Origin: Pseudomonadota bacterium
GTDB taxonomy: Bacteria > Pseudomonadota > Gammaproteobacteria > Burkholderiales > Burkholderiaceae_B
Length of the DNA stretch: 23,910 nt
Assembly: GCA_023427945.1 (NCBI GenBank)
Contig: JAEYZR010000010.1
Coordinates: 1 to 23,910 of the forward strand
Direction of reading: 5' to 3'
Shown here one piece after another: positions 7,864 through 14,823 of the stretch. The first letter of the stretch is position 1. Every line of letters begins with the position of its first letter. Under the pieces are notes generated by a model, which was not told the DNA's origin, did not search any database, and saw only the letters and a program-made list of their open reading frames with translations. Position numbers and translations under genes: made by a program.

Positions 7864-8508
7864 TCATCCCGGCCACGACGCCAGCTCGCCCGGCGTCTCG
7901 AAGAACACATCGGGCGATGCGGTGCGCAGGGCGTCGGGATGGTTGTAGCCCCAGGCCACCGAGCCTGCCCGCATGCCGGCGGCGTGCGCCGCCTCGATGT
8001 CCCGCAATTCGTCGCCCACCAGAATGGAGCGTGCAGGCACGCAGTCAAAGCGTTTGAGCAGACGCTTGAGTTTCGCCGTCTTGCCAAACAGATCCGTCCC
8101 GCATTCGAAGGCGTCGAAGTGCACGCACATGGCTGGCCCCAGAATACGCCGCACATTGACTTCTGCATTGGAGCTGACCAGCGCCAGGATGGCGCCAGTC
8201 TTTGCCAGCGTGGCCACGGCTTGCGGAACGCCCGGAAAAACGTCGATATCGGGGCTGGCCGCCTGCATGCGACGGCGCACGTCCGCAAGAATGCCGGGAG
8301 CCTTCCAGATGGGGATTTCAAGCGCGCGCAAAATGGCGTGCGCATTCATGTGCCGCAATCTGCTGCGTTCGCCGTCTTCAGGTTTGCGAAAGCCGTGGGC
8401 ATCGGCCACCTCGTTCAGCACGTCCGCAAACCACGGCCAGGTGTCGGCCAGGGTGCCATCGAAGTCGAATGCGATCAGGCGCTGGCGCCCGGTACCTTCA
8501 GCCGTCAC
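7864..8508 (-). CDS. HAD-family phosphatase (phosphoglycolate-phosphatase-like)
   Basis: A 214-residue haloacid dehalogenase-superfamily hydrolase. It has the four HAD motifs: FDFDGTLAD with nucleophile Asp15 and Asp17, SSNAE (112-116), Lys143 in DLFGKTAKLK, and GDELRDIEAA with Asp166 and Asp170. An alpha-helical cap (roughly residues 22-88) between motifs 1 and 2 places it in subfamily I, near Gph/phosphoglycolate phosphatase. The substrate cannot be read from sequence. The start is inferred to be GTG at 8508, because it overlaps the upstream LOG gene stop (GTGA at 8505-8508) and places the Asp motif at the usual distance from the N-terminus. Upstream codons in this frame read through the LOG gene and give no homology. 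It is almost certainly cotranscribed with the LOG gene. Confidence 0.87.
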   Translation of the reverse strand: MTAEGTGRQRLIAFDFDGTLADTWPWFADVLNEVADAHGFRKPEDGERSRLRHMNAHAILRALEIPIWKAPGILADVRRRMQAASPDIDVFPGVPQAVATLAKTGAILALVSSNAEVNVRRILGPAMCVHFDAFECGTDLFGKTAKLKRLLKRFDCVPARSILVGDELRDIEAAHAAGMRAGSVAWGYNHPDALRTASPDVFFETPGELASWPG

Positions 8509-9092
8509 AACTCGTCCGATTTGATCCACTTCGAGACGGTGGGTGCCTCGTACTGGGCAAAATGGTCCAGCAGGCGATTCGGATCGCTTTCCAGGGCCAG
8601 CATCTGCCGATGCTGCGGCTGCATGAAGCCACTGTCGGCGGCGTGATCCAGGAACCCGGCCAGTTTGTCGTAGAAACCCGCGACGTTCAGCAGGCCGCAA
8701 GGCTTGTTGTGAAAGCCCAGTTGCGCCCAGGTCCAGACCTCGAATATCTCTTCCAGCGTGCCGATTCCGCCCGGCATGGCGATGAACCCGTCCGAGCGTG
8801 CCGCCATCATGGTCTTGCGCTCGTGCATGGATTGCACGACATGCAGCTCGGTCAGCCCTTTGTGAGCCAGTTCTTTTTTCATCAGGGCTTCTGGCAGGAT
8901 GCCGATGGCGCGTCCGCCAGCCGCCAGGACCGCATCGGCCACCACTCCCATGATGCCGACACGCGATCCACCGTAGACCAGTCCCAGGCCGCGTTCGACC
9001 AGGGCGCGGCCCATCGCTTGTGCCTGTTCCCGGTAGATCGGATCGTTGCCGGCGTTGGAGCCGCAATACACGCAAATATTTTCCAGACTCAT
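8505..9092 (-). CDS. LOG-family nucleotide 5'-monophosphate phosphoribohydrolase (TIGR00730 type)
   Basis: A 195-residue Rossmann-fold protein of the LOG (LONELY GUY) family. Members hydrolyse the N-glycosidic bond of nucleoside 5'-monophosphates, in plants and some bacteria releasing cytokinins, to give a free base and ribose 5-phosphate. Motifs present are VYCGSNAG at the N-terminus, YGGSRVGIMG (40-49), HERK with Arg92 and Lys93, and the signature PGGIGTLEE (107-115), whose second-shell glutamates are catalytic. Older annotation calls such proteins lysine decarboxylases; the PGGxGTxxE motif shows that name to be wrong. The ATG at 9092 has a GGGA site at good distance and gives the family N-terminus. 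The stop overlaps the HAD phosphatase start by four bases. The gene is divergent from the ferritin-like gene. Confidence 0.93.
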   Translation of the reverse strand: MSLENICVYCGSNAGNDPIYREQAQAMGRALVERGLGLVYGGSRVGIMGVVADAVLAAGGRAIGILPEALMKKELAHKGLTELHVVQSMHERKTMMAARSDGFIAMPGGIGTLEEIFEVWTWAQLGFHNKPCGLLNVAGFYDKLAGFLDHAADSGFMQPQHRQMLALESDPNRLLDHFAQYEAPTVSKWIKSDEL

Positions 9093-9198
9093 CAAACAAA
9101 TCCCTTTCTGTAAGGCTGCACATCCAGGAGGAATTCTACCGCCGGGCACGATTTATGCAGATTCATCGGCGTCAGATACCTTCTTTTGGAGCCAGATC

Positions 9199-9756
9199 AT
9201 GGACCAGGCAGTTACGCCCCAGACCAACAAGCAGACCGGAAAATTCGAAATGGACGTCGACGCCATCCGCAAGCGTGCACGGGCCAATATCACTGACGGC
9301 GCGGTCACCGACGGCTATCGCGGCGACCGCGAAACCGTTCTGCGTTTGCTGAACGAAGCCCTTGCCACCGAAATCGTCTGTGTGCTGCGCTACAAGCGCC
9401 ACTTCTTCATGGCCAAGGGCTTGAACGCCGAGCCGGCTGCAGCAGAATTTGCCGAGCATGCCGCAGAAGAGCAGCAACACGCCGACCGTCTTGCCGAACG
9501 TATCGTCCAGTTGGGCGGCGCACCCGATCTCTCGCCCGAGGGCTTGCTGAAGCGCAGCCATTCGCAATATGTTGAAGCCAACACATTGCAGGAAATGATT
9601 CGCGAGAACGTGATCGCCGAGCGCATTGCTATCGACAGCTATCGCCAGATGATCGACTACATCGGCGGCAACGACCCGACCACGCGTCGTATGCTGGAAG
9701 AAATCCTTGCCGTCGAGGAAGAGCACGCCGACGATCTGGCGGATTTCCTCGAGTGA
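9199..9756 (+). CDS. Ferritin-like di-iron protein (bacterioferritin-related, haem ligand replaced)
   Basis: A 185-residue four-helix-bundle protein related to bacterioferritin, likely to store or oxidise iron in the cytoplasm. Aligned by eye to E. coli Bfr without gaps around the sites, all six ferroxidase ligands are present: Glu58, Glu91, His94, Glu141, Glu173 and His176 (E. coli Glu18, Glu51, His54, Glu94, Glu127, His130). The haem-binding methionine (Met52 in E. coli) is Gln92 here, so this copy probably does not bind haem in the normal way. It has about 40 extra N-terminal residues and ends right after the fourth helix, lacking the fifth short helix of Bfr. The ATG at 9199 has a GGAG site; the open frame extends upstream to 9046, but that part overlaps the LOG gene region. 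A Dps-like role is possible. Confidence 0.86.
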   Translation: MDQAVTPQTNKQTGKFEMDVDAIRKRARANITDGAVTDGYRGDRETVLRLLNEALATEIVCVLRYKRHFFMAKGLNAEPAAAEFAEHAAEEQQHADRLAERIVQLGGAPDLSPEGLLKRSHSQYVEANTLQEMIRENVIAERIAIDSYRQMIDYIGGNDPTTRRMLEEILAVEEEHADDLADFLE

Positions 9757-9800
9757 TCGAGACGGCAGGTTTGCAGTGACAAGACCGCGAAGGGTCTATT

Positions 9801-9833
9801 CGGGCCGTGTATGTCTCAGGACATCACGGCCCG
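9801..9833. terminator. Strong hairpin between the ferritin-like gene and rimO, possible bidirectional terminator
   Basis: CGGGCCGTG (9801-9809) pairs perfectly with CACGGCCCG (9825-9833). Inside it, ATGTC pairs with GACAT around a TCAG loop, leaving only one bulged T. This gives a 14-bp near-perfect stem, the strongest hairpin noticed in the window. It lies 44 bases after the ferritin-like stop and in the gap between two converging genes. The following bases are T-rich only on the + strand (TCTGATTTCTGG), so a rho-independent terminator for the + strand gene is plausible but imperfect. Confidence 0.55.
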
Positions 9834-9846
9834 TCTGATTTCTGGC

Positions 9847-9936
9847 AGAAGCAGTCAGCGTTCCGAGGGAAGTCAGCATTTCAGAAGCAGCCAGCGCTCC
9901 GAGGGAAGCCAGCTTCCCAGCAGCAGCCAGCATTCC
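9847..9936. repeat. Tandem array of five 18-bp units (36-bp higher-order period)
   Basis: Five 18-bp units follow each other from 9847, for example AGAAGCAGCCAGCGCTCC (9883-9900) and GAGGGAAGCCAGCTTCCC (9901-9918). Alternate units are most alike, so the array reads as 36-bp pairs (9847-9882, 9883-9918, then a partial third). TTTCTGGCA occurs on both sides (9839-9847 and 9950-9958). Every unit keeps the AG(T/C)CAGC core. The array lies between the ferritin-like gene and the 3' end of rimO. The unit length is a multiple of three, so short frames stay open across it on both strands, but none looks like a real gene. Confidence 0.7.
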
Positions 9937-9980
9937 AGGGCCGACGTCGTTTCTGGCAAACGCGCTGTCTGCGCGCACCG

Positions 9981-11345
9981 TCAAATAGTGTCGGCGTATA
10001 GATCGTATTCGTCTGCGTCCATGATCTCGACCTTCACCATGTCGCCGGGGGCGAGTTCACGGTCGGTCGACACGTACACACAGCCATCGATCTCGGGCGC
10101 ATCGGCGCTGGAGCGCCCGATGGCGCCATCGTCGTTCACTTCATCGATCAGCACATCCATCGTGCGCCCGATCTTGGCCTGCAGGCGTGCGGCCGAGATG
10201 GCCTGCTGGTGGGCCATGAAGCGCTCCCAGCGATCCTGCTTCACGTCGTCGGGAATGATGATTTCGGACAACTCGTTCGCAGGTGCGCCTTCCACCGGCG
10301 AATACTGAAAGCAACCCACGCGATCCAGCTGCGCCTCGGTCATCCAGTCCAGCAGGTACTGGAATTCCGCCTCGGTCTCGCCAGGAAAGCCCACGATGAA
10401 CGTCGAGCGGATCGTCAAGTCGGGACAGGCCTCGCGCCATTGTTTGATACGGGCCAGCGTCTTGTCTTCGAACGCCGGGCGTTTCATCAATTTCAGGATG
10501 CGTGGCGACGCGTGCTGAAACGGAATGTCCAGATAAGGCAGCACCTTGCCGGCCGCCATCAATGGAATGATTTCATCGACGCTGGGATACGGGTACACGT
10601 AATGCAGCCGCGTCCAGATGCCCAGGTCGGAGAGCGCATCACACAGTTCGGTCATGCGGGTCTTGACCGGGCGACCGTTCCAGAAGCCGCTGCGATACTT
10701 GATGTCCACGCCATAGGCGCTGGTGTCCTGGGAAATCACCAGCAATTCCTTCACGCCGGCTTTGGCCAGACGCTCGGCCTCGGACAGTACGTCGCCCACC
10801 GGGCGGCTGACCAGATTGCCACGCATTGAAGGAATAATGCAGAAGCTGCAACGATGATTACAGCCTTCGGATATCTTCAGATAGGCGTAGTGGCGTGGCG
10901 TGAGTTTCACGCCCTGGGGCGGGACCAGATCGACGTAGGGGTTGTGGTCGACGGGTGCCGGGGCCGCGGCGTGCACGGCGCGCACTACCTGTTCGTATTG
11001 CTGGGGGCCGGTGACCGCGAGCACGCTGGGGTGGACATTGCGGATCACCGACTCATCCACGCCCATACAGCCAGTAACAATCACTTTGCCGTTCTCGGCC
11101 AGTGCCTCGCCGATGGCATCCAGCGACTCCGCCTTGGCGCTGTCGATGAATCCACAGGTATTGACGACCACGACATCGGCATCCTCGTAGGAGGACGATA
11201 CGACATAGCCCTCGGTACGCAACTGCGTCAGAATGCGTTCGGAATCGACCAGGGCTTTCGGACAGCCAAGGGAGACGAACCCCACACGCGCAGGTTTTCC
11301 GTCTTTAGAAGACCCATAATCTCTTGATTTTTCAGCTATTTCCAA
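9981..11345 (-). CDS. rimO: Ribosomal protein uS12 methylthiotransferase RimO
   Basis: RimO is a radical SAM enzyme with two [4Fe-4S] clusters that adds a methylthio group to an aspartate of ribosomal protein S12. The 454-residue protein has three cysteines for the N-terminal cluster, Cys28 (SLGCPKALVDSE), Cys64 (NTCGFID) and Cys93 (VTGCMG). The radical SAM motif is SEGCNHRCSFCIIPSMRG, with Cys162, Cys166 and Cys169, and a C-terminal TRAM domain follows. SLGCPKALVDSE separates RimO from the tRNA enzyme MiaB. The start is uncertain: no in-frame ATG or GTG lies at a suitable place, and TTG at 11345, four bases after a GGTGA site, is the best choice; ATT directly before it is an alternative. The first 20 residues are less GC-rich than the rest. 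No partner gene lies on this strand. Confidence 0.96.
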   Translation of the reverse strand: MEIAEKSRDYGSSKDGKPARVGFVSLGCPKALVDSERILTQLRTEGYVVSSSYEDADVVVVNTCGFIDSAKAESLDAIGEALAENGKVIVTGCMGVDESVIRNVHPSVLAVTGPQQYEQVVRAVHAAAPAPVDHNPYVDLVPPQGVKLTPRHYAYLKISEGCNHRCSFCIIPSMRGNLVSRPVGDVLSEAERLAKAGVKELLVISQDTSAYGVDIKYRSGFWNGRPVKTRMTELCDALSDLGIWTRLHYVYPYPSVDEIIPLMAAGKVLPYLDIPFQHASPRILKLMKRPAFEDKTLARIKQWREACPDLTIRSTFIVGFPGETEAEFQYLLDWMTEAQLDRVGCFQYSPVEGAPANELSEIIIPDDVKQDRWERFMAHQQAISAARLQAKIGRTMDVLIDEVNDDGAIGRSSADAPEIDGCVYVSTDRELAPGDMVKVEIMDADEYDLYADTI

Positions 11346-11796
11346 AATTTCACCGTGTTCTGTGTCGCCTGCAGGCTAGTTTCTCGCCCAAGGCTTTGCA
11401 AGATTCCGAGGTTTGACCGTTTCGAGGCCAATGGCGGCCCGCAGAAGGGCTGGAATCAGATAGAGCTCAAGGCGCCACTCGCCATGCTCTGCGTCGATGC
11501 GTCCGCGCGGCTCGACCTTGCGCGTATTGCTCGATAGTTTAGCTGTTGCTCATCATTTAAGCTAAGCAGTTCCGGTGCTGTCGATGCAAATGGGACACTC
11601 GCGAATCTTGGATCGGCCAACCCGCCAGCAGCAGACCTTCCGCTTCATCAGCCAGAGATCACGAGCACTGGAAGGGCAGCGCAGTCATCATCTGCCTGTG
11701 CGAGCAGACCGGCGCCACGGTACATTTCGAGAACTTGAGGCCAATTGCGGCGGTCGCCCACGAGGCGGCCCCTCGCAGAATCAACGGAGGTGGAGC
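11346..11796. other. 451-base gap with no assignable gene
   Basis: The stretch between the rimO start and the orphan glycosyltransferase-like gene holds only short open frames on both strands, none with a recognisable motif. It must contain the promoters of both divergent genes. A local AT-rich patch at 11536-11566 contains an inverted repeat, TTAGCT (11539-11544) and AGCTAA (11560-11565), separated by 15 bases. The reading frame of the downstream gene stays open upstream to 11575, but the Arg/Gln-rich translation looks non-coding. Decayed remains of a former gene are possible but not shown. Confidence 0.5.
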
Positions 11797-12627
11797 GTGT
11801 TTCCTTGGCTTAGAAAAAGGCAGACAGAGCGCCGTTTCAGTGGACAGACGATCGTCTTCGGAATTCATGCGGGTGGACTGGGGGATCATCTCGCCTACTC
11901 GTTTCTGCCCAGGCTCTACAAGCACTATGGTGCGGACAAGGTGTTGCTTTCGTCCATCACGAACCACGGCGAGCCATTTTCCCGGAATCCTGAGATCCCG
12001 GACCTGGTCTGGAAAGACAACCCCTATCTCGATGGCTTTACCGATGAAACGCCTAACGTTGGGGAGTTGCGATGGCCGCTTGAGGACTTCTTCAAGATCG
12101 CAAAATTCAGCCGGTCACCCGTGGAATGCGTGGCCAAGCTCCATGGCATGGAGTTCCCTGCCAGCGGGCCAGGCTTTGACTGGATGCGCCCCGATGTCCC
12201 CTACCGCCCCAGTGCGAGGCCCGATTTCGCGGGCAAAACGGTGGTCGACGCACGATCGACATCACAGCCCTTCAGCACGGAAACGATCGAGAAATTCGTG
12301 CGGTACGTGTGCCAGTGGTATCAGATCGACCGGTCCGAGCTAGTCGTGCTTACCAGCCTCTACGCTGGACAGTATGGCGCCGAAGCGCTTCAGGATCTGC
12401 CCCGTTGCCAGACCAGGAATTTGCACGAGTACATCGACATCGTGCATAGCGCGAAGAACTTTCTTGTTTCTGAAGCGGGTGGCCAGTCGGTCGCTGCCAT
12501 CGTGCGCGAGCGCAACACCTACGTCCTTTGCTCCTCACGCTTCTACAACGAACGATGCTTTGTGTGGCCTCGCAACACTTACTGCGTGTCAGGCGCGTCA
12601 TCTCCTGGCGATGCCGAATGGCCCTGA
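11797..12627 (+). CDS. Orphan glycosyltransferase-like protein (GT-B fold, GT9-like), tentative
   Basis: I do not recognise a named gene. The 276-residue product begins with a basic N-terminus, then a Rossmann-like start (TIVFGIHAGGLGDHLAYSFL, residues 18-37), in the style of heptosyltransferases that begin with a beta-strand and a glycine-rich GxGD turn. Near residues 208-238, HEYIDIVHSAKNFLVSEAGG resembles the C-terminal sugar-nucleotide site of GT9 enzymes, where an E/D-S/A-G step follows a hydrophobic strand. If so, it would add a sugar to a surface polysaccharide or protein in the cytoplasm. The GTG start is chosen because a very strong site (CGGAGG) lies 6 bases before it; the frame is open further upstream but not convincingly coding. 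No other sugar gene is nearby, codon choice looks less GC-biased than in neighbours, and both flanks are weakly coding, which suggests acquisition. Confidence 0.62.
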   Translation: MFPWLRKRQTERRFSGQTIVFGIHAGGLGDHLAYSFLPRLYKHYGADKVLLSSITNHGEPFSRNPEIPDLVWKDNPYLDGFTDETPNVGELRWPLEDFFKIAKFSRSPVECVAKLHGMEFPASGPGFDWMRPDVPYRPSARPDFAGKTVVDARSTSQPFSTETIEKFVRYVCQWYQIDRSELVVLTSLYAGQYGAEALQDLPRCQTRNLHEYIDIVHSAKNFLVSEAGGQSVAAIVRERNTYVLCSSRFYNERCFVWPRNTYCVSGASSPGDAEWP

Positions 12628-12770
12628 CAAAAAAGTTGCGATGGGCCGAGTCCCGAACGCGTGGGATGACTCCCCGGTTGGCCACACTGAGCGCAACAAA
12701 CAGCCCCGTCGCACCATTGCCCTGCTGATGCCGGCCTGGCAATTTGGACGGTTTGCCATCTGTGTCCCCG

Positions 12771-12799
12771 TTGCCTCGGCCGGTTCCAGTTACCATACT
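12771..12799 (+). promoter_or_regulatory. Candidate sigma-70 promoter of the rsmB-ntrYX-trkAH operon
   Basis: TTGCCT (12771-12776) and CATACT (12794-12799) are separated by 17 bases, each matching four of six consensus positions. Transcription would start near 12806, leaving a leader of about 33 bases before the rsmB ATG. It is the best match by eye in the 211 bases between the orphan glycosyltransferase-like gene and rsmB; the rest of that gap shows no gene. Confidence 0.4.
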
Positions 12800-12838
12800 G
12801 CATTAGTCCGAATTGCCGGTCGTTCATAGTCGTTGGTC

Positions 12839-14200
12839 ATGTCTACATCCCCTGTGCGCCAGAGCGCGCCGCTTTCCGCTTCTCTCCTGGCGTGTGCCGA
12901 GGTCGTCCAGGCCGTCGGCGAGGGCCGATCCATGACCGAGGCATTGGCCGATGTCCCGTCCGAGCTGCGCCCTGCCGTGCAGGCATTGTCGTTTCACACC
13001 ATGCGTCATCTGGGTTGGGCGCGTGCGGTCAAGTCCGCGCTCATCACTCGCCCGCTCACCCATCGTCTGCTCGATGCCCTGATCGAGGTGTCGATTGCGC
13101 TGCTCAAGCCGACCGACGCCGCCAGCAAGGCGGCAATGATCGATCATGCCACGGCCGCCATGCCCGCGTACGCGCCCTATACCGTGGTGGACCAGGCCGT
13201 CAGTGCCGCCGACACGCGCCCCGACATGGTGCCTTTCAAGGGCTTGATCAACGGCAGCCTGCGCAGGTTCCTGCGCGAGCGCCAGGGTGTGGAAGACTAT
13301 ATTGCACGCAATGCCGAGGCACGCTGGAACCACCCGTTGTGGTGGGTCGATCTGGTGCGCAATGTCTACCCTCAGCAATGGCAGGACATCCTGGCCGGCG
13401 CCCAGCGTCCGGCGCCCCTGACGTTGCGGGTCAACCGCCGCCGCAACTCTCGCGAAGCCGTGCTGGCAGCCTTCGAGCAGGCGCACGTGGCGGCGCAGCC
13501 CGTGGGTGAATGGGGCATCATCGTCACCCAGCCCCGCCCGGTCACGCAACTGCCCGGCTATGCCGAAGGCTGGTGGTCGGTGCAGGATGCCGGGGCACAG
13601 GAAGCTGCGCCTTTGCTGCAGGTCAGCGACGGCATGCGGGTGCTGGACGCCTGCGCCGCGCCCGGCGGCAAGACCGCTCATCTGCTTGAAATCGCCGACA
13701 TCGAACTGCTGGCGCTCGATGCCGATGCCTCGCGCCTTGCGCGCGTGGACGAGAATCTGGAACGGCTGGGCCTGCGCACACCCAAAGTCACCCTGGCCGC
13801 CGCCGATGCCGCCAACCTGGACAAATGGTGGGATGGCAAGCCCTTCGATGCCGTCCTGGCCGACGTGCCCTGCACCGCATCGGGCATCGTGCGCCGCCAT
13901 CCCGACATTCGCTGGCTGCGCCAGCACGAGGACATCGCCCGCACGGCGCGCCTGCAACGCAAGATACTGGACAACCTCTGGCGCACCGTGGCGCCCGGCG
14001 GCAAGCTGCTGTATGTCACCTGCTCGATCTTTCCTGCCGAAGGCGTGAAGATGGCGGCGGACTTCGAGCGCCGCCACGACGACTGCCAGCGTCTGGCGGC
14101 ACCGGGCCAGTTGCTGCCCATCGCCGGCGATGTGGCGGATGCGACAGTCGGCACCGATAGAGACGGATTTTTCTACGCGTTGTTTGCCAAGCGCGCATGA
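12839..14200 (+). CDS. rsmB: 16S rRNA (cytosine(967)-C5)-methyltransferase
   Basis: RsmB (Fmu/Sun) methylates C967 of 16S rRNA using S-adenosylmethionine. The 453-residue protein has an N-terminal NusB-like helical domain (about residues 10-150, with PFKGLINGSLRRFLRE) and a C-terminal Rossmann methyltransferase domain. The SAM-binding motif is VLDACAAPGGKTAHLLE (about 268-284). The two cysteines used in catalysis are Cys345 in DVPCTASG and Cys395 in VTCSIFPAEG, 50 residues apart as in E. coli (325 and 375). The ATG at 12839 is preferred over an in-frame TTG two codons earlier. In many bacteria rsmB follows def-fmt; here it is separated from them by about 5 kb. It opens the operon with the DUF4390 gene 41 bases downstream. 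Confidence 0.96.
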   Translation: MSTSPVRQSAPLSASLLACAEVVQAVGEGRSMTEALADVPSELRPAVQALSFHTMRHLGWARAVKSALITRPLTHRLLDALIEVSIALLKPTDAASKAAMIDHATAAMPAYAPYTVVDQAVSAADTRPDMVPFKGLINGSLRRFLRERQGVEDYIARNAEARWNHPLWWVDLVRNVYPQQWQDILAGAQRPAPLTLRVNRRRNSREAVLAAFEQAHVAAQPVGEWGIIVTQPRPVTQLPGYAEGWWSVQDAGAQEAAPLLQVSDGMRVLDACAAPGGKTAHLLEIADIELLALDADASRLARVDENLERLGLRTPKVTLAAADAANLDKWWDGKPFDAVLADVPCTASGIVRRHPDIRWLRQHEDIARTARLQRKILDNLWRTVAPGGKLLYVTCSIFPAEGVKMAADFERRHDDCQRLAAPGQLLPIAGDVADATVGTDRDGFFYALFAKRA

Positions 14201-14241
14201 TTGACCAAGAATAGGACCATTGCCCTGATCCCTAGCCGCAC

Positions 14242-14823
14242 ATGCCGATGCTGACCCGCTTCCTCCTGTGCTTGACGATGCTGTTCACGCAACTGCCGCC
14301 CGTGCACGCACAGGACGCGGAGCCGCGTATCGAACGTATCGAACTGCGCGTGGACGGTGGCAGGCTGCTGGTCGATGCCGATATCGATTTTCCGCTCACC
14401 AGCGCCGTGCGCGACGCTGCCGAGCGCGGCCTGCCGCTATACATCACCGCCGACCTCACGGTAGGTCATTCGCGCTGGTGGTGGTTCGACCGGGTGGATC
14501 TGGACACCAGCATGACCTGGCGCATCGTCTTCAACGCGCTGACACGCCAGTGGCGGGTGGGGCAGGGCGAACTCAGTTTTCCTGTCAGCTCGCTGGAGGA
14601 CGCATTGCTGGTAGTGCGCAACGTGCGTAACTGGGATCTCGCCAGCTCGGCCGATTTTGCGCACGGTACGAAATACGAAGGGCAGATGCGGTTGCGTCTG
14701 GATAACTCCTTGCTGCCCAGGCCGCTTCAGGTCAATGCCCTGAACAGCAGCGCATGGTCGATCAGTACACCCTGGACGAGCTTCAGCTTCTCGATCGACC
14801 CCCAGACGCAGGTCAAGGAATGA
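14242..14823 (+). CDS. DUF4390 domain protein with signal peptide
   Basis: A 193-residue protein that looks like the DUF4390 family, known almost only from betaproteobacteria and relatives and of unknown function. Residues 1-23 form a clear signal peptide (basic start, hydrophobic core, VHA cleavage site before Gln24), so the protein is probably exported to the periplasm. The mature part is beta-rich, with RIELRVDGGRLLVDADIDF near its start and a Trp-rich strand (HSRWWWFDRVDLD) in the middle. The gene's stop overlaps the ntrY start (ATGA at 14820-14823), so it is made together with that sensor kinase. This close and conserved link suggests a periplasmic partner or modulator of NtrY, but that is inference only. 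A second ATG at 14248 is an alternative start. Confidence 0.88.
   Translation: MPMLTRFLLCLTMLFTQLPPVHAQDAEPRIERIELRVDGGRLLVDADIDFPLTSAVRDAAERGLPLYITADLTVGHSRWWWFDRVDLDTSMTWRIVFNALTRQWRVGQGELSFPVSSLEDALLVVRNVRNWDLASSADFAHGTKYEGQMRLRLDNSLLPRPLQVNALNSSAWSISTPWTSFSFSIDPQTQVKE

Noticed and set aside
8505..9092. Lysine decarboxylase
   Set aside because: The PGGIGTLEE motif and the size belong to LOG phosphoribohydrolases; the decarboxylase name is an old misannotation of this family.
9811..10308. A + strand open frame of 165 codons across the 18-bp repeats and the end of rimO
   Set aside because: Two thirds of it is antisense to rimO, and the remainder is the Ser/Gln-rich translation of the repeat units; no good ribosome-binding site or family feature.
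11399..11757. Similar short stretches near 11420 and 11740 (GAGGCCAAT followed by GCGG) as ends of a mobile element
   Set aside because: The similarity covers only about 25 bases in the same orientation, with no transposase and no target duplication, so chance is likely.
11575..11796. N-terminal extension of the orphan glycosyltransferase-like gene to the ATG at 11575
   Set aside because: The 74 extra residues are Arg/Gln-rich and look random, and a much better start (GTG with CGGAGG) lies at 11797.
12628..12838. A gene in the gap before rsmB (open frames on both strands)
   Set aside because: The frames are continuations of shadow frames from neighbouring sequence with no start context or motifs; only a candidate promoter was kept.
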